Source of the DNA: Robiginitomaculum sp.
Lineage (GTDB): Bacteria > Pseudomonadota > Alphaproteobacteria > Caulobacterales > Maricaulaceae
Assembly: GCA_026982415.1 (NCBI GenBank)
Contig: JALSHE010000001.1
Span: 1-64,000 of the forward strand
Direction of reading: 5' to 3'
Length of the DNA stretch: 64,000 nt
Shown: positions 1-7,724 of the stretch, piece after piece
How positions within the stretch are numbered: position 1 is the first letter of the stretch
Layout of the letters: the number at the start of each line of letters is the position of its first letter
Notes under the pieces: generated by a model
Databases searched by the model: none
Told to the model about the DNA's origin: nothing
What the model saw: only the letters and a program-made list of their open reading frames with translations
Translations under genes and position numbers: made by a program

Positions 1-48
1 AATGCGCACGGCTTCTTGTTGAAATGCTTTGGTATGTTGCTTGGCCAT
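1..48 (-). CDS. Transposase OrfA, 5' fragment (IS3/IS911-like)
   Basis: Only the N-terminal 16 residues are present (MAKQHTKAFQQEAVRI). This matches the start of IS3/IS911-type OrfA proteins, which open with a basic segment of the type KxxTxEFKxEAVRxA before a helix-turn-helix. The ATG at 46-48 is preceded on the minus strand by AGGAG at good spacing (about 56-60), so this is a genuine start. The gene runs off the left end of the window, so its integrity cannot be judged. OrfA normally works with OrfB made by a programmed frameshift. Confidence 0.65.
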   Translation of the reverse strand, partial: MAKQHTKAFQQEAVRI

Positions 49-82
49 AATAGTTCTCCTTGATGGCTGTTATTACTCATAA

Positions 83-111
83 CAACCCGGAACTAAACCG
101 GGACAAGTCCA
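83..111. repeat. IS terminal sequence, copy 1
   Basis: This 29-bp stretch (CAACCCGGAACTAAACCG...) lies just upstream of the transposase start. It is repeated with one mismatch and in the same orientation at 13900-13928. The sequence directly outside the shared block differs at the two sites, which defines the element boundary at about 111/112. Confidence 0.65.
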
Positions 112-206
112 TAGTGAACCCAATTAACGAAAACCGTTCTAAGCCTATGGGGGAAGCGGATAACTCTGACAGTGAAATCCGTGAAGCGCGCCGAAAACTT
201 CAAAAC

Positions 207-1112
207 CTACGGCGTTGTGTTATTACTGAAATTGTTGCCCAGATTATAGCTTAGGCTGAGGTCAACAGGAATGGCGGCGCGGATTTGTTGTACGAATATA
301 CCAATTTCGGATAGACTGTTGCGCGGCACGAAAATAATATCACCGCGCCTTAGCTGCATATTGTCTGCGTAGGAACGGACATTTTGCAGGCCGCGTTTAT
401 GGTCGATCACCCGCATCATCAAGCCGCCGTTCGGCGCACGGCGTAAAATAGCCACTTCGCGGGTTTTGGCGGATGGTAGGAAACCACCAGCCATGATGAT
501 GGCCTCTAACGAACCAATAGGTCCGCTCAGGGCATAGGTACCTTGCTGGGTCACTTGACCACCCACATATATGCTTTGTTGGGCAAATGCACGGCTGGTT
601 ATAGCCGTTGTTGGGTCGACCAACTGTTTGGCAAGTTCGGCGCGAATGGCTTGTTCAAGCCACGGAATTGATCGCCCCGCCGCCATAATAGTACCAACCA
701 AAGGCATTGAAATGCGCCCGTCCGGTGCGACGGTAAGGGTGCGGGATAATTCCGGTGCAGTTTGGACGACAACATCAATTTGATCGCCGGGGAATAATTT
801 ATACTGAGGTTCATAATCGACCCACTGTTGGAACATATCGTAAGGGCCAGGCGGCGGAACGGCACCAGTATTCACATTCGCGATCCCGTAGCGGTTTGCA
901 GAGCGATTCGGTGCGCGTAGTTGGCGGCTGTTAATATTGCGGTTTTGAACCATCCGTCCCGAGTTATAGTTAACAGGATGCACGTTTTTTGCCTGAAATT
1001 GATTCGTTTTGTTATAGGGATGGGTATTTGAATTGGCGCTACAGCCTGCCGTGCTTGCTAAAGAAATGGCCATAATGCCTGTGATTAGGCCATTTTTTCC
1101 AATATTGCGCAT
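207..1112 (-). CDS. hfsD: Polysaccharide export outer-membrane lipoprotein (Wza/HfsD-like)
   Basis: This protein is expected to form the outer-membrane channel through which polysaccharide leaves the cell. The 301-residue product has a lipoprotein signal with lipobox STAGC (Cys24). It then has a poly_export domain (YKLFPGDQIDVVV...LTVAPDGRISMPLVGTI) and an SLBB-like segment (IYVGGQVTQQGTYAL... GGFLPSAK). The ORF track starts at a TTG (1121), but the ATG at 1112 has AAGG about 9 bases upstream and gives the better signal peptide. The gene is divergent from the chain-length gene. HfsD is assigned from the surrounding E-F-G-H and A-B-C genes; the family itself is clear. The C terminus is intact although the IS end lies only about 95 bp beyond its stop. 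Confidence 0.85.
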   Translation of the reverse strand: MRNIGKNGLITGIMAISLASTAGCSANSNTHPYNKTNQFQAKNVHPVNYNSGRMVQNRNINSRQLRAPNRSANRYGIANVNTGAVPPPGPYDMFQQWVDYEPQYKLFPGDQIDVVVQTAPELSRTLTVAPDGRISMPLVGTIMAAGRSIPWLEQAIRAELAKQLVDPTTAITSRAFAQQSIYVGGQVTQQGTYALSGPIGSLEAIIMAGGFLPSAKTREVAILRRAPNGGLMMRVIDHKRGLQNVRSYADNMQLRRGDIIFVPRNSLSEIGIFVQQIRAAIPVDLSLSYNLGNNFSNNTTP

Positions 1113-1166
1113 ATTTACCAACCTTAATCTGAAACTTAATGTGTTTTTTCAACAGTTAACAAAAAT

Positions 1167-1192
1167 GGCTAAGGAAATATTAAATTTTAGCC
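1167..1192. promoter_or_regulatory. Candidate operator in the hfsD/hfsA divergent promoter region
   Basis: The 120-bp gap between the divergent export and chain-length genes contains the inverted repeat GGCTAA (1167-1172) and TTAGCC (1187-1192). Their start-to-start spacing is 20 bp, about two helical turns. Two GTTAAC palindromes lie on either side (about 1155 and 1203). An AT-rich dyad between divergent genes is a plausible regulator-binding site, but no known operator is recognised. Confidence 0.25.
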
Positions 1193-1232
1193 GTTCAAGT
1201 GCGTTAACGAATTTGTTTATGTGAGGATAAGT

Positions 1233-3101
1233 ATGGCCCAATACGGTCAATATGCAGGCAATACTGGTGGCGCAGGCTATGATGGAAACGGCAGTGGTAT
1301 TCGCCTTCGCGCCATACCCGGTGCGTTTTTGAAACAGATGCTCTGGGCAATTCCGCTTATATTTATTTTGGTCGGCTTGAGCTTCTACTTTACCAAGGAT
1401 GTCAAACGTCAATATATGGCCGAGGGGCGGATATTGGTTGAGTATGTTTACAATCCGGTTTCAGGCAGTGCCAATTTTAACAGTCCACTTTCCATTACCT
1501 CTGATCAGGTGACTTTGACGGAAGTTGGCATTATCAAAAATTCGGCTATTTTGGATGAAGTCATCAATACAATGATCAGTTCAAAGGCCAATGGTGGTGT
1601 CGGCGGCGAGCGGTTTGCGCCAAAACTATATAATAAGTGGGTTACGGCTCCGAAAAATGCGAAAACTGACCCTTGGAACGACATCGTCAAAATGGTCGAC
1701 GCGTCTTATGCGGTTATGCCGTCGCCAAAATCATCAATAGTTGATTTGTCGTATAAACACCAGGATCCGGACGTCGCCGTAAAGACGCTCAATGCTTTTA
1801 TGGCGTCTTATAGCAATTTCAGAAAACGGAAATTTGTCATTCAAAAATCTGGCAATTTGTCGGAGCGTCGTAGAGATACCGAGGAGCAATTGGCCAGTAT
1901 CGAGGCCAAAATTCAAAAATTGCTCAACAAAAACAACATTTCCGATTTTACAGCCGAGCAAACCGGCGTGCGGACACGCGCCGAATTACTGCGCACACAG
2001 CTCAATACACTCAGAGGGCGTTTGGCGGCCTCGGAAGCGGCTTTGGCCGCTAGCGAAGACCAATTAAGGCAGTTGCCGCCAACAATTGATCTCTATATAG
2101 ACGACCGTGGTTCGCAAAGATTAGCACAGGCAGAACTTGAACGGCGGCAATTGCTCGCCAAATATTTACCGACAAGCACAGTTGTTCGGGCGAAAGATGC
2201 CGAGATTCAACAATTGCGCACACAAGTAAACGCCAATGGCGGTAAGCCGTCCGGAGGGCGCCGTGTCGGCCCCAATCCTAATTATCAGTCGGGTTTAACC
2301 CAAAGAAACACCTTCCAATCGACGGCTGATAGCTTGCGAGAACAAGAAGTGACATTGCAAAGACAACTCAATGGAGCCGTTGCCAAGGTCAAGCGGATGC
2401 GCGAAATTGGGCCGTCATATGCAAATCTGGTACGCGAGAAAACCACTGTCGAGACTCGTTTGGCGCGTTTACAAGCCCGCGAAACCGAAGCTTTGGTCGA
2501 TGAACAACAACTTGAGAATTCCAGCGACCATATTAAATTCATCACCACGCCGACCATGGCACGTAAGGGGCGCAATATGAAAAAAATACTACGGGCTTTG
2601 GCTTTTCTAGGGGCAACATTTAGTGTGTTTATGTTGGCTTTGCTGAGGGTGTTTTTGGATCCAAAATTATATGGCCCCGGCGCGCAGACCCGTGTTCGCG
2701 AGACAACAGAGCCGGGTACTGAACCCGCATATTATAATGATATACCCGAATCAGTGCCGAATTATGCGCCAGATATTGCACCTGAGCCGGCCTATGCTCC
2801 CAATCATGCACCTGCCGCTTATGGCCCGGATGTGTATGATGGTGGCGGGACGGGTTACGCCGAACTGGCATATGAGCCGCCAAGTCCTTACGGGGAGCCT
2901 GCACCTGTTGAAATGGAAGTACCGCAAATTTATGCGGATGGTAGTTATGGGGGCGGCAATGGACTTGATAATCCGTACGCAAGTTCTCCGGCGCACCCTT
3001 ATGCACCTGTAGGATCACCTGTAGGCGCGCCTGCAAATCATGTTGGGCCGTCCGGTAATATTCCTGTTCTCGGCACAACTGATCCAAAACCTTACACTTA
3101 G
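1233..3101 (+). CDS. hfsA: Wzz/HfsA-like polysaccharide copolymerase with Tyr/Pro-rich tail
   Basis: This inner-membrane protein is expected to set polymer chain length and connect the polymerase with the export channel. It has 622 residues: transmembrane segment 1 at about 35-56, a large periplasmic region with long coiled coils (about 200-430) and transmembrane segment 2 at about 452-475. A cytoplasmic tail of about 145 residues rich in Pro, Ala, Gly and Tyr follows (14 Tyr, motifs such as PNYAP, PAYAP, HPYAP). It has no fused kinase domain; an ATPase-like protein is encoded next. The track begins at GTG 1221, but ATG 1233 is better because GAGGAT lies directly upstream. The long Tyr-rich tail is unusual for the family. 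Confidence 0.82.
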   Translation: MAQYGQYAGNTGGAGYDGNGSGIRLRAIPGAFLKQMLWAIPLIFILVGLSFYFTKDVKRQYMAEGRILVEYVYNPVSGSANFNSPLSITSDQVTLTEVGIIKNSAILDEVINTMISSKANGGVGGERFAPKLYNKWVTAPKNAKTDPWNDIVKMVDASYAVMPSPKSSIVDLSYKHQDPDVAVKTLNAFMASYSNFRKRKFVIQKSGNLSERRRDTEEQLASIEAKIQKLLNKNNISDFTAEQTGVRTRAELLRTQLNTLRGRLAASEAALAASEDQLRQLPPTIDLYIDDRGSQRLAQAELERRQLLAKYLPTSTVVRAKDAEIQQLRTQVNANGGKPSGGRRVGPNPNYQSGLTQRNTFQSTADSLREQEVTLQRQLNGAVAKVKRMREIGPSYANLVREKTTVETRLARLQARETEALVDEQQLENSSDHIKFITTPTMARKGRNMKKILRALAFLGATFSVFMLALLRVFLDPKLYGPGAQTRVRETTEPGTEPAYYNDIPESVPNYAPDIAPEPAYAPNHAPAAYGPDVYDGGGTGYAELAYEPPSPYGEPAPVEMEVPQIYADGSYGGGNGLDNPYASSPAHPYAPVGSPVGAPANHVGPSGNIPVLGTTDPKPYT

Positions 3102-3106
3102 AATTT

Positions 3107-3826
3107 ATGGATGCCGGCTCAAATGACCAAAGCTTGCAAACCGCATGGGAAAGCTTGTCTCATGGCCGGCGTGCCGATGGTCATGGAGCCGTTTATGCTT
3201 TTGCATCGCCAACTTCCAATGTGGGCACTTCATATGTAACACGCAATATGGCGTTATTGGTTGCGGCGCAATTGCCGCCGGGCGAGCAGGTGCTCATTGT
3301 TGATATGGATATCCAATCAAGCGCCCAGGCCAATTGGTTCTTCGCGCAGCAAGCCGTGACCAAATACGGTAGCCCGGACGGCCCCTACGATGCCAGTTTC
3401 GGTATGCAGCCATTTTGGCGGGTGACGCCGTCTATGGTGGGTAAGGATGGTCAAAATTTGACAGACAGCCATTTCATGAGCCTGCATGTGGTCAATTCCG
3501 CCAATGTTGCATTCACCTGTTTCCAATGGCAAGAATTCCGCCCCGGACAAGCGGTTCATATGCAAAACGCCCATGGGTATTGGCTCAAATTGCGTGAAAA
3601 TTTTGCCGCAATTTTCGTGGATACCCCCGCATTGGACCGCGCCGATATTCTCGGCGCTATTTGCCCGCTAGCGGACAGTACCGTATTGGTCTGCGCTCCC
3701 GGGGAAGCCCAGTCAAAAGCTCTTGGTGATGCCTATACAAAAATCAGCGCAATGCCTTCGCAGTGTGCGGGCGTTATTCTCAACGACTTGCCGCCTCAAT
3801 ATTCCGGTTATGGGGGCAGTATATGA
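3107..3826 (+). CDS. hfsB: BY-kinase/CapB-like ATPase, Walker A lysine missing (HfsB-like)
   Basis: This 239-residue cytoplasmic protein has the fold signature of the tyrosine-kinase partner of polysaccharide copolymerases. Walker A region: ASPTSNVGTSYVTRN (33-47). Walker A': LIVDMDIQ (63-70). Walker-B-like: AAIFVDTP. At the Walker A position where the family has GxGKS/T, the sequence reads NVGTS, so the conserved Lys is replaced by Thr41. The C terminus has only YSGYGGS rather than a full tyrosine cluster. It starts 5 bp after hfsA and overlaps the next gene by ATGA, so it belongs to that operon. Loss of the lysine suggests a non-catalytic, structural partner. The hfsB name is from synteny. 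Confidence 0.7.
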   Translation: MDAGSNDQSLQTAWESLSHGRRADGHGAVYAFASPTSNVGTSYVTRNMALLVAAQLPPGEQVLIVDMDIQSSAQANWFFAQQAVTKYGSPDGPYDASFGMQPFWRVTPSMVGKDGQNLTDSHFMSLHVVNSANVAFTCFQWQEFRPGQAVHMQNAHGYWLKLRENFAAIFVDTPALDRADILGAICPLADSTVLVCAPGEAQSKALGDAYTKISAMPSQCAGVILNDLPPQYSGYGGSI

Positions 3827-5133
3827 GTTACGGCGGCACATTGACGGGCGCGCCGCTGGATTACGGTTATGATAACATAGCTGCCCGCAACCGCATGGGG
3901 TTGCGCCTGTTGCGCTGGACCGAAGAAATTATTGTATTTGTTTTGTTGTTTCAGTTTTCTACGGCACTGGTCGCGCTTATTTTAACAGATCCAAATGATT
4001 TGACATCTACATCAATGCTGGCACGGAACCTCTGGTATCCAGGCTATATTTTGGTGATGTTATTAACATTACGCTGGTTGCCCAAGGTCGTCCGTATGGC
4101 GGTATTTAACCCGCTATTGGTCATCAGCGTGTTGTGGTGCGGCCTTAGCTATATCTGGTCTATTGAACCTGACGTGACTTTACGGCGCAGTGTGGCTTTG
4201 TTAATGACAACATTATTTGGCTTGGTTCTGGCGGCACGCTATGATTGGAACGAATTGGTACAGCGGCTGGCACTGGTGTTTTTGGTCACGGCGGTCATTA
4301 GTCTGGTCTTGGCCGTTGGCGTCCCCCAGCTTGGGCAAATGCAAGAAATCCACCAAGGCGCATGGCGCGGCGCGTGGCTGGAAAAGAACTCATTTGGGGT
4401 GCGGATGGCTATGGGTTTGGCGTTGATGATGTGCGCTTTTGCCATGCAGCCCAAACGCTGGTGGCTGTGGGTGCCGGGCGGGGTGCTTTGTTTCGGCTTG
4501 GTCATTATGTCGACTTCCAAAGCGGCATTACTGGCGGCTTTGGTGGCGATTTTGGGCTTTTTGGTTATCCGGGTATTTCGCCGCTTTCCGATATTGCGCG
4601 TCCCCGTCATGTACGGCGTGGTGATTGGGGTTGGGGTGATGACGTTCTTGTTGATCTTTATGCCCGATATGATGTTCGAGCTTATCGGTAAGGAGCGTAC
4701 CCTGACGGGGCGGACAGATATTTGGCACGCTCTGGCACAAGCCATCCGCGAGAAACCGTTGCTTGGCTATGGTTACGGCACGTTCTGGAACGACCTTAAC
4801 GGGCCGTCTTACTGGGTGCGGTTTAGCTTAGAATGGGGCGTGCCAACCGCACATAATGGCTGGGTCGAGACTTGGTTGTCTGCGGGTATTGTTGCGGTTG
4901 TTTTATTTGGGCTTTTATATTTGATTGCATTATTGCTGGCAATTGGGCGCTTGTACCGGGGCGGGGTGGAGAATTATTGGGTGATTTTATCCACCATATT
5001 ATTCCTCATGATTTCCCTGTCGGAAAGCACAATCTTGCAACAAAATGATTTAAGCTGGGTAATTTTTGTTGCGACATCGGCAAAACTGTTCGCATTTTCC
5101 CCAGCCTGGTGGCGGTATAAGCCTAGTTCCTAA
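3823..5133 (+). CDS. hfsC: O-antigen ligase/polymerase family membrane protein (Wzy/HfsC-like)
   Basis: This 436-residue polytopic membrane protein has about ten or more hydrophobic helices. Its Wzy_C/O-antigen-ligase signature region includes GRTDIWHALAQAIREKPLLGYGYGTFW and the conserved AHNGWVETWLSAGI segment. Such proteins polymerise or transfer undecaprenyl-linked repeat units in the periplasm. The track starts at 3763, but the ATG at 3823 overlaps the stop of the preceding gene as ATGA, typical of translational coupling. Its place after hfsA-hfsB supports a polymerase role for the same polysaccharide. Confidence 0.8.
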   Translation: MSYGGTLTGAPLDYGYDNIAARNRMGLRLLRWTEEIIVFVLLFQFSTALVALILTDPNDLTSTSMLARNLWYPGYILVMLLTLRWLPKVVRMAVFNPLLVISVLWCGLSYIWSIEPDVTLRRSVALLMTTLFGLVLAARYDWNELVQRLALVFLVTAVISLVLAVGVPQLGQMQEIHQGAWRGAWLEKNSFGVRMAMGLALMMCAFAMQPKRWWLWVPGGVLCFGLVIMSTSKAALLAALVAILGFLVIRVFRRFPILRVPVMYGVVIGVGVMTFLLIFMPDMMFELIGKERTLTGRTDIWHALAQAIREKPLLGYGYGTFWNDLNGPSYWVRFSLEWGVPTAHNGWVETWLSAGIVAVVLFGLLYLIALLLAIGRLYRGGVENYWVILSTILFLMISLSESTILQQNDLSWVIFVATSAKLFAFSPAWWRYKPSS

Positions 5134-5162
5134 ATGGTCACCGCGATTTAATGAGCCGCAAT

Positions 5163-5984
5163 CTAATGAGAGTGTGCGACTTTTAAGGTTAGCGCCGTAT
5201 AATCGGAATGATACACACCATCCGGTTTAGCCGGCATGGTAATCCACACCGCTGTGAGCATTGCGGCTCCGGAATGGGGGTGGTCAACGATCACCATACC
5301 GTTTTTATCCGTTACGGTTTTATGACCCTTGTCATCAATATCGTACACCACCACGTCTTGCCCCGCCAGCGGCTTGCCGTCGAGTAACAGCACAAATTTT
5401 CTGTCCCCGGACTTGCTGGCAACAAATTCCAGCTTTTGGCCAACGGGCTTATATTTTGCATTGGCACCATCGGTACAAGTTTTGACACAGAAAAATGTTT
5501 TCGTGTGCTTGTTATAGCTTCTGTTCAAGGGCGGAGTTCCGGGCAGGTCGTTAAATGCCTTGCGCACAGCCGCATTGGCCCCGATTTCCTCCAGATAGCC
5601 CTCGGTATCTTCGGGCTTGATCGCGCCGGAGCGGGTCTTACTGCTCATAGAGGCTACACCAAAGCCGGCATGGTCAGCTTTAAATGTCATGTTGAGATAG
5701 GTTTTGTTTTCTGTGAGCGTGGTCGCACGAATGTCTTGCCCGGCCAGCACAACTGAACTGAAGGCAATCCTGTCTTTGCCCGGCCCAAATTCTAATTTAG
5801 GGAATGCTAAGGCGCTGGTAAGGGCGATCTCTACCGTGTCGCCGGGCTGCCACATAAATTTGGTAGGCCACAAAAATGTTTTATGGGCAAGGGCAGGCAC
5901 GGCAAAAAGCACCGCGCTCAAGACAGCGCTGGCAAAAATACGTTTGCGAAAAGGTTTAATGTGGGCGTTCTGTAAATTTAACAT
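5163..5984 (-). CDS. DUF4198-like periplasmic protein
   Basis: The product has 273 residues. It begins with a basic stretch and a signal peptide cleaved near ALAHKTF, leaving a mature N terminus of the HKTFLWPTKFMWQPGDTVEIALTSA type. That start, the Ig-like C-terminal part (GKPLAGQDVVVYDIDDKGHKTVTDKNGMVIV) and the His-rich end (VAHSH) fit the DUF4198 family, often encoded near metal-uptake genes. A small Cys pair (FFCVKTC) is present. The ATG at 5984 has GGAG 8 bases upstream; the track start is an upstream TTG. No metal transporter is adjacent here, so function is open. Confidence 0.7.
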   Translation of the reverse strand: MLNLQNAHIKPFRKRIFASAVLSAVLFAVPALAHKTFLWPTKFMWQPGDTVEIALTSALAFPKLEFGPGKDRIAFSSVVLAGQDIRATTLTENKTYLNMTFKADHAGFGVASMSSKTRSGAIKPEDTEGYLEEIGANAAVRKAFNDLPGTPPLNRSYNKHTKTFFCVKTCTDGANAKYKPVGQKLEFVASKSGDRKFVLLLDGKPLAGQDVVVYDIDDKGHKTVTDKNGMVIVDHPHSGAAMLTAVWITMPAKPDGVYHSDYTALTLKVAHSH

Positions 5985-6308
5985 ATGACATATCTCCAAA
6001 TGGGTTTTGGCGGGTTTTCCTGACGCTAGAGGTAAAGCAACAAAATGTCACTCCAAAAAATACATGAGCGAAATGTTGGAACGCCGGGTTACGGTCAGTA
6101 ACCGAGACTAAGCTGTAGGGTGGATTAGCGCCTTTTGCGCGTAATCCACCTTGAGTGTTTCACCGATGGTGGATTACGCTAACGCTAATCCACTCTACAA
6201 TAATCCGCCCGTTAATAGTCGCGGTTCACCAAAAGGCGTTCCCGTTGGCCACTATCACCAAAACCTAAGAGTCTCGGTAACCGTCACCGGAATAAGAATC
6301 ACGTATTT
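5985..6308. other. Intergenic region with nested inverted repeats
   Basis: This 324-bp gap between two minus-strand genes contains the palindromic dispersed element listed at 6114-6199. Around it lies a looser inverted repeat: ACGGTCAGTAACCGAGACT near 6091 against AGTCTCGGTAACCGT at 6270-6284. No credible ORF was seen. Confidence 0.6.
6114..6199. repeat. Dispersed palindromic element, copy A
   Basis: This element of about 86 bp starts TGTAGGGTGGATTAGCG and ends GCTAATCCACTCTACA, so the ends are inverted repeats. Inside are two further GTAATCCACC/GGTGGATTAC arms. Related copies lie at 14649-14736 and 26141-26228, all intergenic. The architecture resembles a REP- or MITE-like palindromic unit. 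Confidence 0.8.
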
Positions 6309-7412
6309 CTAATCATCGAGCAGGTCAGAATTTTTTGGCGTAGGCAGATCTAACTGACCAATTTTATCAGCGCGCCCCGTAATCTTACTACTAGAGATAA
6401 GAATATCATCAACGTCTTTGCTAGCCTGTTTGAAATGGGTTTGTAGCTTAGTTGTGCGCTCTGATAATCGCCTAACATCATCCGCTAAAACGCCGACCTC
6501 TTTTTGGATAATATGGGCTTGCTCGCGCATAGCCGCGTCTTTCATCACAGCGCGCATCGTGTGCAAGGTTGCCATAAATGTGGTGGGGGAAACAATCATC
6601 ACTTTTTGCACAAACCCTTTTTCAACGAGATCTGAAAAGTTTGTATGTAGCTCTGCATAGATAGCCTCGGACGGCAAAAACATTAGCGCGATTTCGTATG
6701 TCTCGCCAAAGATTAAATACTTCCCCGCAATGGCTTTGATGTGAATAGTTATGTCGCGGCGAAATTCGCGCGCGGTGGTTAGTTTGTCCGCGTCTGTTTC
6801 TGCGCCCGCTAATCTGCGCCAGCTCTCCATAGGGAATTTGGAATCCACCGCCACATGGCCTTGGTCGCCCGGCAAATGAATAAGCGCATCGACCCGTTTG
6901 CCATTAGAGAGCGTTTCTTGGAAGCTATAAGCATTGGGCGGCAGAAAATTTTCAATTAAATCTTGCATTTGCTTCTCGCCAAACGCGCCGCGAGATTGTT
7001 TATTAGAGAGAATACTTTGTAAGCCAGACACTTCGCTCGACAGAGTTTCAATGTTCTTTTGCGCGCGGTCAATCAGCGCCAGCCGCTCGTGCAAAGCCTT
7101 GAGGTTTTGCGAACTGCGCTCTTGTGTTTCGCTCAGGGATTTCCCGACATTTTGCGTCATTTGGTCAAGGCGTAGGTTCAAATTATCTTGTAAATTAGCT
7201 TCGCGCTTGGCCGCATCTATGGAGTATTGCGACAACCGCCCTTGCAGCTCGGCATGCTGTTTATTCATATCCCCAAGATATGCATCCATGCGTGCCCCGC
7301 CCTTGCGGGTAAACGCAATCGCAATCAGCGCGCCCAAAAGCATAAGCGCCGCGCCCAAAATTAGCTCGGCCAGAGAAATCTCAAGCCCTGAATATGATAT
7401 GATAGGTTCCAT
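6309..7412 (-). CDS. rmuC: DNA recombination protein RmuC
   Basis: The 367-residue product has the RmuC layout. An N-terminal membrane helix (LAELILGAALMLLGALIAIAF) is followed by a coiled-coil region (about 35-130). A conserved nuclease-like domain follows with GAFGEKQMQDLIENFLPPNAY, VDALIHLPGDQGHVAVDSKFPMESWRRL and LMFLPSEAIYAEL. RmuC limits recombination at inverted repeats and is thought to be a membrane-anchored nuclease. It starts at ATG 7412 with only a weak ribosome site. It is flanked on both sides by repeat or IS debris. Confidence 0.9.
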   Translation of the reverse strand: MEPIISYSGLEISLAELILGAALMLLGALIAIAFTRKGGARMDAYLGDMNKQHAELQGRLSQYSIDAAKREANLQDNLNLRLDQMTQNVGKSLSETQERSSQNLKALHERLALIDRAQKNIETLSSEVSGLQSILSNKQSRGAFGEKQMQDLIENFLPPNAYSFQETLSNGKRVDALIHLPGDQGHVAVDSKFPMESWRRLAGAETDADKLTTAREFRRDITIHIKAIAGKYLIFGETYEIALMFLPSEAIYAELHTNFSDLVEKGFVQKVMIVSPTTFMATLHTMRAVMKDAAMREQAHIIQKEVGVLADDVRRLSERTTKLQTHFKQASKDVDDILISSSKITGRADKIGQLDLPTPKNSDLLDD

Positions 7413-7724
7413 AAACCCACTCTATCGCGCCAAAGCAGCTTTGGGAAATACTTTTGGCAATAAAGCTAGCCCGCATAATGGACGTTAATTACGGCAATGG
7501 TATGGACGCCTTCGTTTGAGAAACTGAATGTGCTATAGTGGCCTGCGTTAGAATCTTAACCATTACTCGGAAGCGTCCATGACCAAGGACTTACCACAAT
7601 CGGGCTAGATTTAGCAAAGATTATTTTTACAAGTGTCAGGCTACGCTCCCAGATACACGGGAGCGGCGAGACGGGTCATCCGCTTTAAAGAAACGCTTAC
7701 GCGAGCGCAGGTCTTGCCCCCACC
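7413..7724. other. Intergenic region with IS110-like debris
   Basis: The 312-bp gap has no intact gene. It holds the decayed IS110-type remnant listed at 7579-7717 and an imperfect inverted pair TGGACGCCTTCG (about 7503) and CGGAAGCGTCCA (about 7569). A 7-bp hairpin CGCTCCC/GGGAGCG lies at 7644-7665 but lacks a U-tract, so it is not a convincing terminator. Confidence 0.55.
7579..7717 (+). pseudogene. Remnant of an IS110-family transposase 5' end
   Basis: Starting from ATG 7579 the plus strand encodes MTKDLP. After a one-base shift it reads TIGLDLAKIIF and later QIHGSGETGHPL, then a stop at about 7675 and RNAYASAGLAPTL. The motif T-I-G-L-D-L-A-K followed by F/Q-I-H-G is the characteristic N terminus of IS110/IS1111 transposases, where the Asp is catalytic. 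A frameshift, an inserted or altered segment and a stop show it is dead, and only the first 40-odd codons remain. Confidence 0.5.

Larger units (their letters stand above)
1..111 (-). mobile_element. End of an IS3-family-like insertion sequence (window-edge fragment)
   Basis: The left edge holds the terminal part of an insertion sequence that reads out of the window. It comprises the first 16 codons of a transposase, its 5' untranslated stretch and a terminal sequence ending at about 111. Read from the outside the end is TGGACTTGTCCCGGTTTAG, which begins with TG as IS3-family ends usually do. The end is assigned because a 29-bp stretch matching 83-111 (one mismatch) recurs alone at 13900-13928, and the sequences beyond the shared CCA differ completely. 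The rest of the element and any target duplication lie outside the window. Confidence 0.6.

Noticed and set aside
60-254. Plus-strand ORF of 64 codons at the IS boundary
   Set aside because: It starts inside the IS end and finishes antisense to the hfsD 3' end. Part of it (EIREARRKLQNLRR) looks protein-like and could be a gene remnant, but support is too weak to call.
7644-7665. Terminator after the hfs minus-strand operon
   Set aside because: The 7-bp stem CGCTCCC/GGGAGCG has no following U-tract in the direction of transcription.
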